DNA of 64,000 bases from Bemisia tabaci (Eukaryota > Arthropoda > Insecta > Hemiptera > Aleyrodidae): contig NC_092801.1 of the NCBI RefSeq assembly GCF_918797505.1, forward strand, positions 14,570,001 through 14,634,000, read 5' to 3'. A program made the translations under genes and the position numbers. Below the pieces are notes generated by a model. That model was not told where the DNA came from, did no database searches, and saw only the letters and a program-made list of their open reading frames with translations. Shown piece by piece: positions 1 through 10,532 of this stretch. Each line of letters starts with the position of its first letter. Position 1 is the first letter of the stretch.

Positions 1-360
1 CGTTTGATAGAAATGCGTCAAATTATCAGCCCCCAGGGTTGATGAGTAACCACTCCCGGGTAATTAATTAATATCAATCGACACTTGACCACCCCGATCA
101 CTATCGATGGGGCGAACGAGGCAAAACTTGGTGGAAACGCCACTGGCGCACAGAGGATCGAGTTAGTGGGAGAGGTCGAACAAAATTTGGAAACTTGAAA
201 AGCTTGTAATTCCATTGAATCAAAACTTTGTGATTTTAAAAGCGGATCCATAGGTTTTATTGTGAAATTTTCTTCTAGACGCACCCCTTAAAATTTAGAA
301 TGTGACGAATTCAACATCAAAATTTGCGGTTTTAGTCAAAATTTCATGTCTGATCTATTA

Positions 361-667
361 GAGTCCCTTTATACTGAGAGTCAAGACAACACCTCCTCAT
401 GGAGTCACAAACGAGAGTAAAGAATACAGAAATTGAACGTTTTTTGGAATCTTTGATCGGCCCATTCTCAAATTCCTTTCTCCGTTCCTTCTCTCATTCC
501 GTTTGTTCCTTGCCGAACCCGTAATTCCCTGGTCCATTCCAGATTATAATCTTTGCAATTGGTGAAAACGTAATCTTTATTCCTGTTTGTGGCACTGTGA
601 AGGACTAAAATACGGAAACCAATCAGAATGGATTCACATTGTCTTGACTCTCAGTATAAAGAGACTC
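361..667. mobile_element. TA-target MITE, GAGTCCCTTTATA family (diverged copy)
   Basis: The element begins GAGTCCCTTTATACTGAGAG and ends with its inverse, with TA on both sides (359-360 and 668-669). The inverted termini and TA duplication fit a non-autonomous Tc1/mariner-type element. Two longer, better preserved relatives lie at 45657-46096 and 48870-49302. The interior holds no open frame of note. Confidence 0.8.
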
Positions 668-692
668 TATGATCTGTATGATTGACTCGATC

Positions 693-846
693 CACTGTGT
701 GGCGGGGCGTGAAAGATCGATATTCGGTATCCTCCATTTGCAGCTATGGTAAACGGTGCTTGTTGCGAACGCCCAGTTCATCGATCCTTTCCCATTGGTT
801 TAAATGGCAGATAAATCGATGAATCGCGAAGCAAGACACGCCACTA
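693..846. mobile_element. hAT-like MITE, CAGTGGCG family (degenerate)
   Basis: A worn copy of the family defined at 1285-1448. The ends are CACTGTGTGGCGGGGCGTG and CACGCCACTAC. The interior keeps the paired ATCGAT-containing arms and the central GTTGCGAACGCC block. No target duplication is visible because both ends have decayed. Confidence 0.6.
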
Positions 847-1284
847 CCGCGAAGGCTGCGGGGCTCAGCGCGTCAACGTCACGTCTCGCAGTTCGTGTGA
901 TTAATCGTCGCCTGCCATCACTCGTGACTTAATGATGATAAACCGCCAAAATTCGCTGGCGCCCTAATCTTCGACCAATTACAGCCACGGCCCCCAGGCT
1001 TCCTCCCTGTCGACGCCTGTCCGAGGTTTCGATCGCTTGATTCTTGTACCCTTAATATCCGATTTAGAAGAAAATATCTAGACGATTAGGGGGCTCTGCC
1101 CCCTGGCCGCTACGCGGCCCAATCCTCGGGGTGCTGCGCGCCTCAAAGCCCGCCAGCGAAATCGTCTAAATCGCTCGTTGGCGGTTAATGAGCAAATAAT
1201 TTTAATTAAATAACAAAACGATGTTTCAAAGAAAAATGTATTGCCAAACAAGATTCTTAATGACTTTCTCCTTGCTCTGAATTG

Positions 1285-1448
1285 CAGTGGCGTGGCGTGC
1301 TTTGCGATATATCGATTGCCATGCCATTTAACTAATGGAAAAGGATCGATTATCAAGGTGTTCGCAGCGAACACCTTAATAATCGATTCTTTACCACATG
1401 TGTAAATGGCATGACAATCGATATATCGCAATTCACGCCACGCCACTG
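1285..1448. mobile_element. hAT-like MITE, CAGTGGCG family, intact
   Basis: A 164-bp palindromic element starting CAGTGGCGTGGCGTG and ending with its inverse. It is flanked by the perfect 8-bp duplication CTGAATTG (1277-1284 and 1449-1456), the signature of hAT transposition. It has no coding capacity, so it must have been mobilised in trans. The centre carries ATCGATTATCAAGGTG and its inverse. Other copies: 693, 11617, 25012 (partial), 31828, 34596 and 36210. Confidence 0.9.
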
Positions 1449-1668
1449 CTGAATTGTGATTCATTTTTTGAAAGTCAACCTTGACAGGGCCACATATAGC
1501 TGTCAATGACTAAACAAAGGCCTCTGAAAGTAAAGATCCACTCTACTAAAACTCTGACCTTCTAAATCCCCTTCCTCACTCCTGCCCATCGACTGTCTTA
1601 TTCCCCTTCCTCACCCCGTCCATAAAGCGCCTTTAAAATAATTTTATTAGAAGAGAGAGGATTATTGT

Positions 1669-1945
1669 CGTGATAGCAAAGGGAGCAGTAAGGGTTGAGC
1701 TTTCAAAATCGAGTTTCCCTCAAAATTCGTCTAATCTCTTTTAGATAAAATGACTAAATCATCCTATAAGACAGCAAAATCCACTTATTTTCATGAAAAT
1801 GAGACACATAAGAAAGCCGCAAGTGCGCAAAAAATGACGTACCTAGTTTTCAGGCGAGACAGCAGTAAGTGACAATATCTCCGCAAAGAGCCAATGCAAA
1901 AAGCGCTTTCAAGTGAAGTGTTGCCCTCTTCTGCCAACCAAAAAG
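1669..1945. mobile_element. Partial copy of CCGTGATAGCGAAG element
   Basis: This stretch runs CGTGATAGCAAAGGGAGCAG through to GCCCTCTTCTGCCAACC. It aligns collinearly with the left part of the larger element at 49701-50795. The right terminus is missing, so this is a truncated copy. Confidence 0.65.
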
Positions 1946-2153
1946 TAGCTGCCTCGAGCTAGGTTAGGTTAGCAATCTGCAATCATTTGCAAAACCGCTA
2001 CAAGAATCTCGTACTTTGATGTCGCGGAAATTATTCCGTAGTTTTCGCAACGTCAAATTCAAACGGTAAGCGGGCGGTTGCAATAGACAAAGGAGGCAGG
2101 TAATAGACTGACTAACGGCAACCTACGAGGAAGCCTATAGTTAATCCATCATT

Positions 2154-2380
2154 TACTGGAAAACAAACACATTGCATCTAGAGTCCAGACTCTTGAAAAC
2201 ATTGACAAGAAAAATGACTCTTGATTCAATCAGATTTAAGCTTAAATCAAAAGGAAAACCGCTCAAATTAAGAGGCTTGGTTTTTTATTTAAGCTTAAAT
2301 CTGATTGAATAAAGAATATTTTGTCTCGTCGATGTTTTTAAGAGTCTGGACTCTAGATCCAATGTGTTTTTTCTCCAGTG
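2154..2380. mobile_element. CACTGG palindromic MITE
   Basis: An inverted-repeat element of about 227 bp. Its arms contain CTAGAGTCCAGACTCTTGAA and ATTTAAGCTTAAAT, and the right end is CCAGTG. The family recurs at 5661, 26699, 31217 and 52285. The left end here reads TACTGG, so this copy has lost one terminal base match and gives no clear target duplication. Confidence 0.8.
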
Positions 2381-2964
2381 ATTGATAGATAAATGGGAAA
2401 AACTGGAATCATTTTGCGACTTAGCTCTAAAAATGTACCAGAAAAAACCATTTTATCGCTAGTATTTTTAAACGGAAAAAGTCCAGTTTTTGTTACTTTT
2501 CCCTCAGAGATAGTTTTTTTGACTTCTCAGTTTGTTGCAATTGTTTTATCCTTGTAGATAGATCGGTAGGAGCCAAACAAGGTATTAATTTTGTCATGGG
2601 AACGGAGTTCCCCATGAATTTACAATCGTTCCGTTGCTACTGCTATGTGATTCCCTATGTCTCTGCGACCTTGAGCGAATCGCCCACTCTTTGATCTTCG
2701 GTTAATTTTCGGATGTATCAAAAACCGTTGTGTTTTTAAGCCAATCATGTCCCACGTCAAGTTGTGTAGAATTCTAAAATTCGCTTTCCGCGAGTTTTTT
2801 TTGTGATGTAATGCAGTCAATATGGTATGTTTACTTTAACGTTTACCATTTGTTTACTTGCTGTCATTATACTTTTTGTAAAAAAAAAAAAAAAGAAAAA
2901 GGAAAAACGAAATAAATATTACGACTGTGCATTTTAACTGTCGTTGTTTTTTTTTCAAAGTTTT

Positions 2965-3085
2965 TCCCCCCGGCTCGAATTTGTTACGTAACGCCGGGAT
3001 GAATCTTCCTTCCCCCTTGTGACGCACCGTAACGCTGGTTCAAACCCCGCTGCCCCTTAAGAGCGTTACGTAATACTCAACGGCT
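2965..3085. mobile_element. Fragment of TTACGTAACG / CCATAAATTAC repeat
   Basis: Contains TTGTTACGTAACGCCGG, GTGACGCACCGTAACGC and GCGTTACGTAATACTC separated by C-rich tracts. The same style of sequence occurs in the element at 7014-7639 and the fragment at 16617-16745. Only an internal part appears to be present. Confidence 0.45.
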
Positions 3086-3217
3086 CCTAAGTTGAGTTTC
3101 GCAAAAGACCCTGTCTATATACTAACATGCACAGACCCTAAGCGCCTGTAAATTATTCAAAAAAAGTTCAGCATATCCTCTGCGAAAATGTTCTCATTGC
3201 AAAACGCATTGAAAGTG

Positions 3218-3721
3218 CAGCCATGCTAATGCCGCAATCACACGCTGAATTCAGCAGCTGAATGTGGAAGTCAACATTCATCGCCCAACGGCTGAAATTT
3301 AGCAAATTCGAGTTATTTTCATCCACATGTGTATCAAATCTACTCGAATAGTTCAAACAAATTCAAAATTGGTCCGATGGTTGCTGAATTTTGCGCGTCA
3401 CGCGCAAAATTCAGGCATCGAGCCGATGACTTCCACATTCAAGCCACCTTCAGCTCCCACATTCAGCGTGTGATTGCGGCATAAGGAAGAACGCCGTATG
3501 AACATTCGAGAGTTGCCAAACCTTCGATGAAATGTTCATTTTTGAGGGATGTTATGGATATTTTCCTTTGAATTTTCAGAATCTTTAGGTAAAATTGCGA
3601 ACTAAATCATCTGAAAAATCGGGAGGAAAATATTCGTAAGTTTACCAGGAAATTCGCGTTTTATGAAAGGGAATTTGGCCATGCCTGAAAGTTCATACGG
3701 CGTTTTTCCTTAGCACGGCAG
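3218..3721. mobile_element. CTGCCGTGCTAAGG MITE interrupted by another MITE
   Basis: The left terminus CAGCCATGCTAA is split from AGGAAGAACGCCGTATGAAC by the insertion at 3230-3481. The right terminus reads TACGGCGTTTTTCCTTAGC and ends at 3721. This is the most abundant MITE family here (6027, 10533, 27814, 34273, 50900, 54117, 54812, 56497, 58965, 59657, 62687). The interior is AT-rich with GAAAAAT and TTTTCAGA inverted blocks. Confidence 0.8.
3230..3481. mobile_element. Harbinger-like MITE (TAA target) nested in older MITE
   Basis: A 252-bp palindrome starting TGCCGCAATCACACGCTGAA and ending with its inverse. TAA stands at 3227-3229 and again at 3482-3484. Removing the insert and one TAA restores the CATGCTAAGGAAG terminus of the host MITE. 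The 3-bp TAA duplication is typical of PIF/Harbinger. No other copy of this family is seen in the window. Confidence 0.8.
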
Positions 3722-3982
3722 AGTACAGACATACAATTTAGCTCGGATCAAACATGCCGCAGTCGGCCGATTTTTCTTAAGTAATACGGGAGGCAAAGAG
3801 GTGTCCCCCCCCCCCCCCCAAAAGAAAAACCTTCATTTGCACCGAGAAGTTGCATTTTGAAAAAAAAAAGATTTGGGAGTACATTTGAAGCCATCCCGGA
3901 CCGTCATCAACTTTCTTAGTTCAAAAGTCCGAGATCAAGAAAGAATATTCCCCTTGTCCTCAGCCTTGATCCGACCTAAAAT

Positions 3983-4235
3983 GGACCGCATTGAACAGAA
4001 AGGAACCAAGCCACATCAGCTATTGCCAAATTTAATCGGACGAATTAATTTTTTACATGAAAACGGTTGGGCGGATTTTCGTGCAAATTTCAGTGAATTT
4101 TCTTCGTAGTGCGACGCAAATTCCTTAAAATTTTCAAAGGGATCCGCACAAACGTTCTCTCGTAAAAAATTGACTTGCCCACTTAAATTTGGCAATAGCT
4201 AATGTGGCTTGGTTCCTTTCTGTTTAACGCGGTCC
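3983..4235. mobile_element. GGACCGC MITE
   Basis: The left arm GGACCGCATTGAACAGAAAG continues through CATCAGCTATTGCCAAATTT. The right arm is the inverse and ends CGCGGTCC. Relatives are at 7750-7995 and 48397-48622. The 78-codon open frame across this element only reflects the inverted repeat. Confidence 0.8.
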
Positions 4236-4375
4236 AAACATATGTTTCAAACTTTCGACAGGCTTAGGCTTCTGTCTTGCAGAAGAATGAAACTTCGAAC
4301 TTTTTTAACTCGTCTGAGACTTGATGCAAGATTCAGTTAAAATCGGTCCATTCAAGGACAGAATTCGACGGTGAA

Positions 4376-4556
4376 AAGACCAGACCACGTATGTCGTTCG
4401 CGGTGTTTAAAAAGCTCCGCTCCCATTTTATTTTTGTCGAGGAGAACGAATCAATATTACTCCTTGAAATTTTCACTTTTTTATTTCAGGTAAAAAGTGC
4501 GAATCGAAATATTGAAACACCGCGATCGAGGAGCTGAAATTATTTACTGAAAATCG
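4376..4556. mobile_element. CCACGTATCTC MITE (diverged)
   Basis: Starts near GACCAGACCACGTATGTCG and ends near GAAACACCGCGATCGAGG. It follows the plan of the better copy at 47925-48190: CCAAACCACGTATCTCG ends, CGC-rich subterminal sequence, AT-rich centre. Confidence 0.5.
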
Positions 4557-4572
4557 CAATACACGAATACAC

Positions 4573-4832
4573 ACGTCGTCATCCTCCGGCCAAAGTATCA
4601 CAAGCGCCATGCGACGTTTAAAAATTTCCGCCGCCATTTTTTTTTTTTTTTACAGAGAATTATCAAGCTGTCCTAAAATTTCACATAACTCTCTTTTGGG
4701 CTCCCGATAAAAATTGTGAAATTTTCAAACGGATTCAACCAACAATTTCTCTGTAAAAAAATAAAATGTCGGCGGAAATTTTGAAACGTCGCGTGGCGCT
4801 TGTGATACTTTAAGTGGAGGGTGACGACGTCA
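4573..4832. mobile_element. GTCGTCACC MITE with GCCATGCGACG arms
   Basis: An inverted repeat with AGTATCACAAGCGCCATGCG on the left and its inverse on the right, ending GGGTGACGACGTC. The centre contains ATTCAACCAACAATTTCTCT. A second full copy lies at 58704-58960 and a right half at 57477-57593. Confidence 0.75.
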
Positions 4833-4890
4833 AGTCCTTCATCATGAAGGCTTCATGTGATGGGAACCTAGGGATTTGGTTGAACATCAA

Positions 4891-5033
4891 TTTGACTGCA
4901 TTTTGCAATTTGGAACTATAAATTCTGGCTCTTCTGGAAAAACACTTATGTGCATAGGGAAACTAATGGCATGTACGTTGTTTTTGAGCTGGTCTAGAAT
5001 TTATAGTTTCAACTTGTAAAATGTAGTCCAATT
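4891..5033. mobile_element. TTGGACTGCATTTTGC MITE
   Basis: A palindrome of about 143 bp with arms built on TGCATTTTGCAATTTGGAAC and TATAAATTCTGGC, and the centre CTTATGTGCATAGGGAAAC. Copies occur at 10386, 11803, 15466, 25570 and 33514, with partial or interrupted copies at 19947, 36594 and 47876. Confidence 0.85.
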
Positions 5034-5036
5034 CTT

Positions 5037-5303
5037 AATTGAATCAGTGAGAACGAGACCACACTATATCGAAAAAATGAAAATAATCAAGACACACAAA
5101 ACTGCACGAGGGTGAAGAAGTTAGTCAAAGGGAAGACTCTTGGTGCTTAAAGACAAGTAGGTACTTGAGGACACTTCAAAGGTCCAAGTAAGAACGGATG
5201 CGTTATTTTCAATGAACTTTATCAAACTGACTGTCTTCAATGAAAATAAATTGAGCATTTTCGAGTTACCGAGTTGGTGTGTTCTCGTTCTCACTAATTC
5301 AAT
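5037..5303. mobile_element. TTGAATCAGTGAGAACGA MITE
   Basis: Inverted ends AATTGAATCAGTGAGAACGA and GTTCTCACTAATTCAATT. The interior has paired GACACACAAAACTGCACG-like and GAGTTACCGAGTTGGTGTG segments. A longer copy at 48726-49508 is interrupted by another transposon, which confirms the family. Confidence 0.75.
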
Positions 5304-5660
5304 TATTAGCACAAATTGGCATCCGGGAAAAGTCTCTGCCGTTTCAAATCAACAGTAGCGGTGGAAAGATGAGAAGGGGCTTGATGTTGGTTTCGGATAG
5401 TGTGAATGTGAAAACAACATCCGGCCGGCAGTCTGGAGGAAGGGTGAACGACGCCAAGCAGCCCGCCTTTTTCAGTCCGAAAGAAATCGGTACTCGCTAA
5501 TCTCTTTCCGAAGGAACACAACCGAACTTGACGCGACGCACTGTGGATCGAAACTGCAAAATGCCGGACATTTGCCTTTCTCACAAGAAGTAATTTCTTT
5601 TTAAGAGACGTCCACCCGAAGAGTCGCATTTGATGATTTAGGTATCTGTTTTTCATTATA

Positions 5661-5900
5661 CACTGGAAAAAAAAACACATTGGATCTAGAGTCCAGACTC
5701 TTGAAAACATTGACAAGAAAAAAGGACTCTTGATTCAATCAGATTTAAGCTTAAATTAAAAGGAAATACGCTCAAATTAAGAGGCTTGGTTCTTGGTTTA
5801 AGCTTAAATCTGATTGAATCAAGAGTACTTTTTCTTGTCGGTGTTTTTAAGAGTCTGGACTCAAGATACAATGTGTTTTTTTTTTTTTTTTTTTCCAGTG
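5661..5900. mobile_element. CACTGG palindromic MITE, TA flanks
   Basis: A 240-bp near-perfect palindrome from CACTGGAAAAAAAAACAC to its inverse with an extended poly-T before CCAGTG. TA precedes and follows it (5659-5660, 5901-5902). The arms carry CTAGAGTCCAGACTC and ATTTAAGCTTAAAT. It could fold into one long hairpin if transcribed. Confidence 0.85.
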
Positions 5901-6026
5901 TAGGGCACATTTTAGTACACACAGCCTCCCCAAAGTGGCTCAGGAACTCTCAAGAAATCGATAGCTATAGTGCAAAATCGCGTAAGTATGTCAGTTTGTG
6001 TCGTTCCACAGTTCCTTCGCCGTCCT

Positions 6027-6260
6027 GAGTAAAAACGCAGTATATGCAAGCAAAAATGTTGTCGCATTTTTATTTGTTCTTGAAGAAAGTTATGAAAATT
6101 TCTCTTTAAAGTTTTCAGACTTTTCAGAAGAGATAACGCACAAAATTCTCTGAAAAATCGGAGGAGAAATATTCCAAACTTTAACTGAAAATTCGTGATT
6201 TGTCGAAGGAAATTTGGCAACGCTTGATGATTCATACGGCGTTCTTACTTAGCATGGCAG
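6027..6260. mobile_element. CTGCCGTGCTAAGG MITE, left end decayed
   Basis: The right terminus TTCATACGGCGTTCTTACTT and AGCATGGCAG is clear. The left end is only hinted at by AAAAACGCAGTATATGC. The interior has the usual GAAAAATCGGAGGAGAAATA block. Confidence 0.55.
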
Positions 6261-6551
6261 TCTTGTCATACATCATGGTTCCTTGAAAAACCAATTCATC
6301 GAAAACTTCCTTAATTTTTCCTCTCCGATGGCAGAACATTCTATTAAAATCACAGGCTATAATGTTGGCTTGTTTCTCTTCGAAAAAATATAACAGAATA
6401 AGACATTTTGAAGCTCGCAATGGAGATACGTCGTTTCGCACAAAATGTTTTCTCACTCAGGAAAAATCTTTGTCTATGGTGATATCTTCTTCCAATGGAT
6501 TCAGGACAATTTCAAGTAAAGGAAGCTTGTTTTTCTGGGGGAAATATTGAA

Positions 6552-6960
6552 ATACCAAACCACGTATCTCTGTTCGCGACGACGCTTACTTCCTGTCAAC
6601 CCTTATTTTTAAAATGGAAAATCAAGTAATTATCGTCAATTCTTAAAAACCTCCGTGATTTATCTTTTCTGTGCAAAATAAATTCCAACAAAAACTTGGA
6701 GGATCGATGTTGATTTGCTCTCTTTAAAAAATAAATAAAAAAAACATAGATAAATAAATAAAAAAATTAAATAAATAAAAATATGAGCGAAGATCTTTAA
6801 ACACCGCCAACGATTCAAATGAGCGTAAAAATCTATAGCCAAAGTGCAAAACAACGCATCTCCGTTTGCGACGCTGCGCTGTAGACTGCTCGTCGTGTTT
6901 TTTTTTTTTTTTTTTTTTTTTTTTTGGAAAACCAGTCAACGTAATTCCTTAAAAACCACC
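6552..6960. repeat. CCACGTATCTC-family remnants with AT-rich and poly-T filler
   Basis: Two left-end-like segments of the CCACGTATCTC family occur, at about 6552 (ACCAAACCACGTATCTC) and about 6846 (CAAAACAACGCATCTCCG). Between them lies an AAATAAATAAAA-type region (6728-6785). A T run fills 6898-6925. The local open frames are low-complexity artefacts. Confidence 0.5.
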
Positions 6961-7013
6961 GTGAATTTTCTTCCCTGACAGCAAATATTCTACATAAATT
7001 ACAAGCCATAGAT

Positions 7014-7639
7014 GGGGCCATCCATAAATTACAGAAGGACTTTCCCCCATTTGTAGACACCCCTCCCCCGATCGTCAGGCACCGTAAGGCATCCTTACAC
7101 CCCTCTAAAAATAACGTAAGTAAGGTTCGACTGCCCTCCCTTTTTTTCAAATATTGCAGATCTGAGCACGACGTTTTCTTTGAGAAAAGCAATGACATTT
7201 TTAGGCCAAAATTGTATTATATAGTGAGCCTAAGTTCTAGAAATAAAATCATAGGAAATATTGATGATATAATTAGTTTACTATACGAAAGTACGTGGAG
7301 CAAAATTGAAGATTTGATTTGTCTTTGGAATAGTTAACATCATTAAGTTGACATGTGGCTGAAGTCATCATCCAATGGAGTGGAGAAGAGGGAATCAAGA
7401 GAAACGACAGGAGCGTGGTCCGATTAGTCAGCAATCTGTGATGTACTGATTTCCTCTAATTCAAATTGAATTTTATCATTAACCTGACGAAAAATGGATT
7501 TTTGAATTTTCTATAAATAAAGGCTAGAAATCTTACGTTAGGCCCAGCCCTACCCCCCTCCCCCCTCATTAGGCACCGTAAGACTGTTTGAGATCCCCCC
7601 CCCCCCTCTTTCAAGCCTTTCGTAATTTATGGACGGCCT
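7014..7639. mobile_element. GGCCATCCATAAATTAC inverted-repeat element
   Basis: The ends are GGGGCCATCCATAAATTAC and CGTAATTTATGGACGGCC. Subterminal regions on both sides are C-rich and contain AGGCACCGTAAG, also inverted. The middle is AT-rich without a coding frame. The exact ends and target duplication are not resolved. Internal fragments of the same type lie at 2965 and 16617. Confidence 0.65.
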
Positions 7640-7749
7640 CAGTTGACTTGGTACTTCACAGGAAAATAAAATTGGAGCGGAAATTTTGAAACACCGCGAT
7701 TGAAATAGATGATTTTGCATTTTGGCTAGTGGCCATCGAAATGAAAATT

Positions 7750-7995
7750 GGACCGCGTTAAGCAGAAAGGAACCAAGCTATCAGCTATTGCCATTTAATT
7801 GGGCAATTTAATTTTATACATGAAAACTGTAGTGCAGATTTTCGCTCAAATTTCAATGAATTATCTGCTTATTGCGGAGCAAATTCCCGAAAATGTTTAA
7901 AGGAATGCGTTGAAACTCTCTTGCATAAATTTAAATTGTCTAGTTTTTGGAAATAGCTGATGAGGCCTGGTTCCTTCCTGCTGAATGCCGTTCAA
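7750..7995. mobile_element. GGACCGC MITE
   Basis: The left end is GGACCGCGTTAAGCAGAAAG and the right end CTTCCTGCTGAATGCCG. It aligns along its length with 3983-4235. No target duplication is certain. Confidence 0.75.
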
Positions 7996-8264
7996 TTATT
8001 TTGCGGTTGGATAGGACGTCCTCTTTTCCACTGAAACTAATTTGAAATATACATTTAAACGCAATAATTAGTCTAATTGTCATGAAACATTAAACCCACG
8101 CCTTAAGGATCAATGTTTTATAAGCGGAAACTCAACGCAAGTGCCAAAACTAAAATGCGGAAAATACCGTGTCCGGCCCGATTATGAGTCGACCCACCGT
8201 GCGACGCCAACAGAGCATTGATACAATCCTTCACAGTAGCAGACACCTAGCACGCGTCAATCGG

Positions 8265-8387
8265 CCAATCAGCAGTTGAGATCGTGCGTGCGATACCCAA
8301 GCTACCCCTCTCCTCACTCGATCAGTTCCCACTTCCCAGTTCCTCGCCGGCTGCCGCAGTAATCGGTACGTAATCCTCTCGCGCGTG
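8265..8387 (+). promoter_or_regulatory. Candidate RNA polymerase II promoter and 5' leader
   Basis: A CCAAT box (8265-8269, in GGCCAATCAG) lies 57 bp upstream of TCAGT (8322-8326, in GATCAGTTCC), which matches the arthropod initiator consensus. The leader that follows is richer in CpG than the flanks and ends near CGGTACGTAATCC, a possible splice donor at about 8365. It sits outside all recognised repeats. No TATA box is seen. A similar layout with 56-bp spacing occurs at 17546-17606. No downstream exon could be assigned. Confidence 0.35.
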
Positions 8388-9110
8388 GAATCTGTCTGAA
8401 GCATTCATGGCTTTCATCTCATAATTTCGGGACAATCGGCCGCTAATATCTTCGTGTCGCGTTAAGAATCTCGCCTGTTTTGTTTTGCGAAAACTCTCGG
8501 GTGTGTGCAAACGATCATACGTCGTGGTTGATTTCTCCATTTGGATGTTCAACGCCGGTGAGCATTCTCCATCTTGACGAAATAGAAACTTCGTTCGTTT
8601 CGACTTGTGTGCCCTGCGTTTGGGTGAATCGAATGATACATCCCCAATTTCATTCGGTTTTCGTCGTTTTATCAGTGCGAGTTTCGGGTGTGAGTATTTG
8701 TCGATGAACTTCCGCGGAATTCGGTGCGTTATTGCGTGTGTTCACCTGTTGCGTTGTTCGGAGTGGAAATCGTTTGAAATCGCGAGGTTGCAATGGCGAC
8801 CACCCTGCTAAGTTTCGAACTTTCTCGCTTCCCTTCGTTGTATACACGTGCGTTTTGTGTTTTTGTGTTATCCGTTGTGTTTGTTCGGAAAGGAGGGACA
8901 GTCCTCATTGTCTCCAGACATCTGAATATTTCCCCGGTTTCGTGTCCTTGGTTTCCGCAAGTAATTCGAACGAGTGCCGCCATCATCGAAAAGAAAATTT
9001 TGGATAATATGTGTTCTCCTCGTCTCATCCTTTTTGATGCTGGTATATTCGTGGCTTTGGTCCTGGAGTCAGGTTTGATTTTGAAAGTCATTTCGTGTAA
9101 CTAGCTTTTA
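8388..9110 (+). other. CpG-containing unique region, possible leader or intron
   Basis: The region has more CG dinucleotides (TTCGTTCG, GGTTTTCGTCG, GAACTTCCGCGG) and fewer homopolymers than the DNA on either side. A second TCAGT lies near 8671. Several overlapping frames of 65-120 codons occur on both strands, none with a recognisable domain. I read it as leader or intronic DNA of an unidentified gene rather than as a coding region. Confidence 0.25.
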
Positions 9111-10385
9111 TTTAAATTCTGCCCAAATTCGGTGTCATTTATTGTATCATTGTATCTTTATTTCCTCATATTTTGTCGAAGGTATTGTGTTCTGATCTTG
9201 TAGAAGTCAAGGACATGTTTCATGAATCTTGCCGTTATGTTCCTACCTTTCTCCACTCACTGAAATTTTCTAGTTGCCGTAGGTTCTAGATTAACCCAGA
9301 AATTTTTCCCCCTCTACCTTAATTGAGCTCAGCAAAGTTTTGCCTCAATCTGAACTGAGTAAGAAGTTCGAGACATGTTTTATTTCAGCATTTTCTCCTA
9401 CTTTGGCAACCCTAGTGTTTTCTGAGACTGACGTCTATCAATTTACACATCGACAGTGAGATTTTTTAAATGTATATCTGTTTGTGACGTTGCAAACTTC
9501 CTGTCATATTTTAATTTTTCAAACGAAAAATTCGCAAGATTATTTCTTAGAAACTTCCCTGATTTTCTACTCCGTGAGTTGAGAGAGAATGTAATGTAGG
9601 CTCACCAATGTTCATTTTTTCCTGAAAATTTCCAAAAATAGTTTTTCCAAATTTTGAGACGAAAGTGTCAAGAGTGTTCATTCCATCCATAATCCTGTAA
9701 AGGGGGGAGGGAGGCGAAAGTTCATTGGAGGATGTTACAGCCAAAAAACATCACCGGAAAATTCTGGAAAATGGGCGAAATTGTTCTCTAAGAGGGAAGG
9801 GGGGCTTAAAACCTTCTCGCTCTGCCCAGATGACGCCTTAAAAATTGTGCGTTCAAGTAACTTAAAACTCTTACTAAAATTGATAATTCTTAAGTCAAGA
9901 CAGGTCATCCCTTGCCCTGCCCGTTTGGATAATTGAGGGCTTTTGAGGAAGAGGCGCAGTAGTGAAATTTTTGGGGAAAAATGAGACTGTTGTTATTTCA
10001 GCTGAAAGCAGTCTTCAAATATAATTCGTGGAACATTCACGATTGAAATCCAATTTTTTAGCATTTAAATTCGAGTATAAACTTCCTTTCCGTCGCGAGG
10101 GTCTATTTAATTTTGAAACTTTAAACACATATTCCATGTACTTGGCAAAAACTGCGCCTTGCTCTGCAAGTTAGCTCAATTTTAAGTACTGTCGTATGGA
10201 ATAGTAATTTTCGTCCTGAAATTTGTTCTTGTCCAAGGAAAGAATGCCGCAGGGTATTCACTACATATCCATCACACTCTGGAATTTCTATTTTAATAAT
10301 TATACTGTTCACCGTTAGTGCGAGGTATTTCATTAGGTTTAAATGCTCATTTTTTTTTTAATGTTTGAGGAGAAAGCAGTAAAGA
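9111..10385. other. AT-rich stretch without identified gene
   Basis: No supported gene. Around 9470-9545 there is a weak trace of the CCACGTATCTC family (TATCTGTTTGTGACGTTGCA). Short open frames at 9547-9744 and 10121-10333 on the minus strand have no recognisable features. Confidence 0.4.
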
Positions 10386-10528
10386 ATTGCACTCCATTCT
10401 GCAATTAGGAACTACCATTTCTGGCTTAGTTTGAAAACAGCGTAGGTACCGTTGGTTTCCCCATAGACGTATGTTTTTCACGGATGAGCCAGAAATTGCA
10501 ATACCTAATTGCATAATGTAGTCCAATT
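10386..10528. mobile_element. TTGGACTGCATTTTGC MITE (diverged)
   Basis: The arms are CTCCATTCTGCAATTAGG and TTGCATAATGTAGTCCAATT, and the centre holds a GGTTTCCCCATAGACGTATG block. It abuts the next MITE at 10533. Confidence 0.7.
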
Positions 10529-10532
10529 ATTC

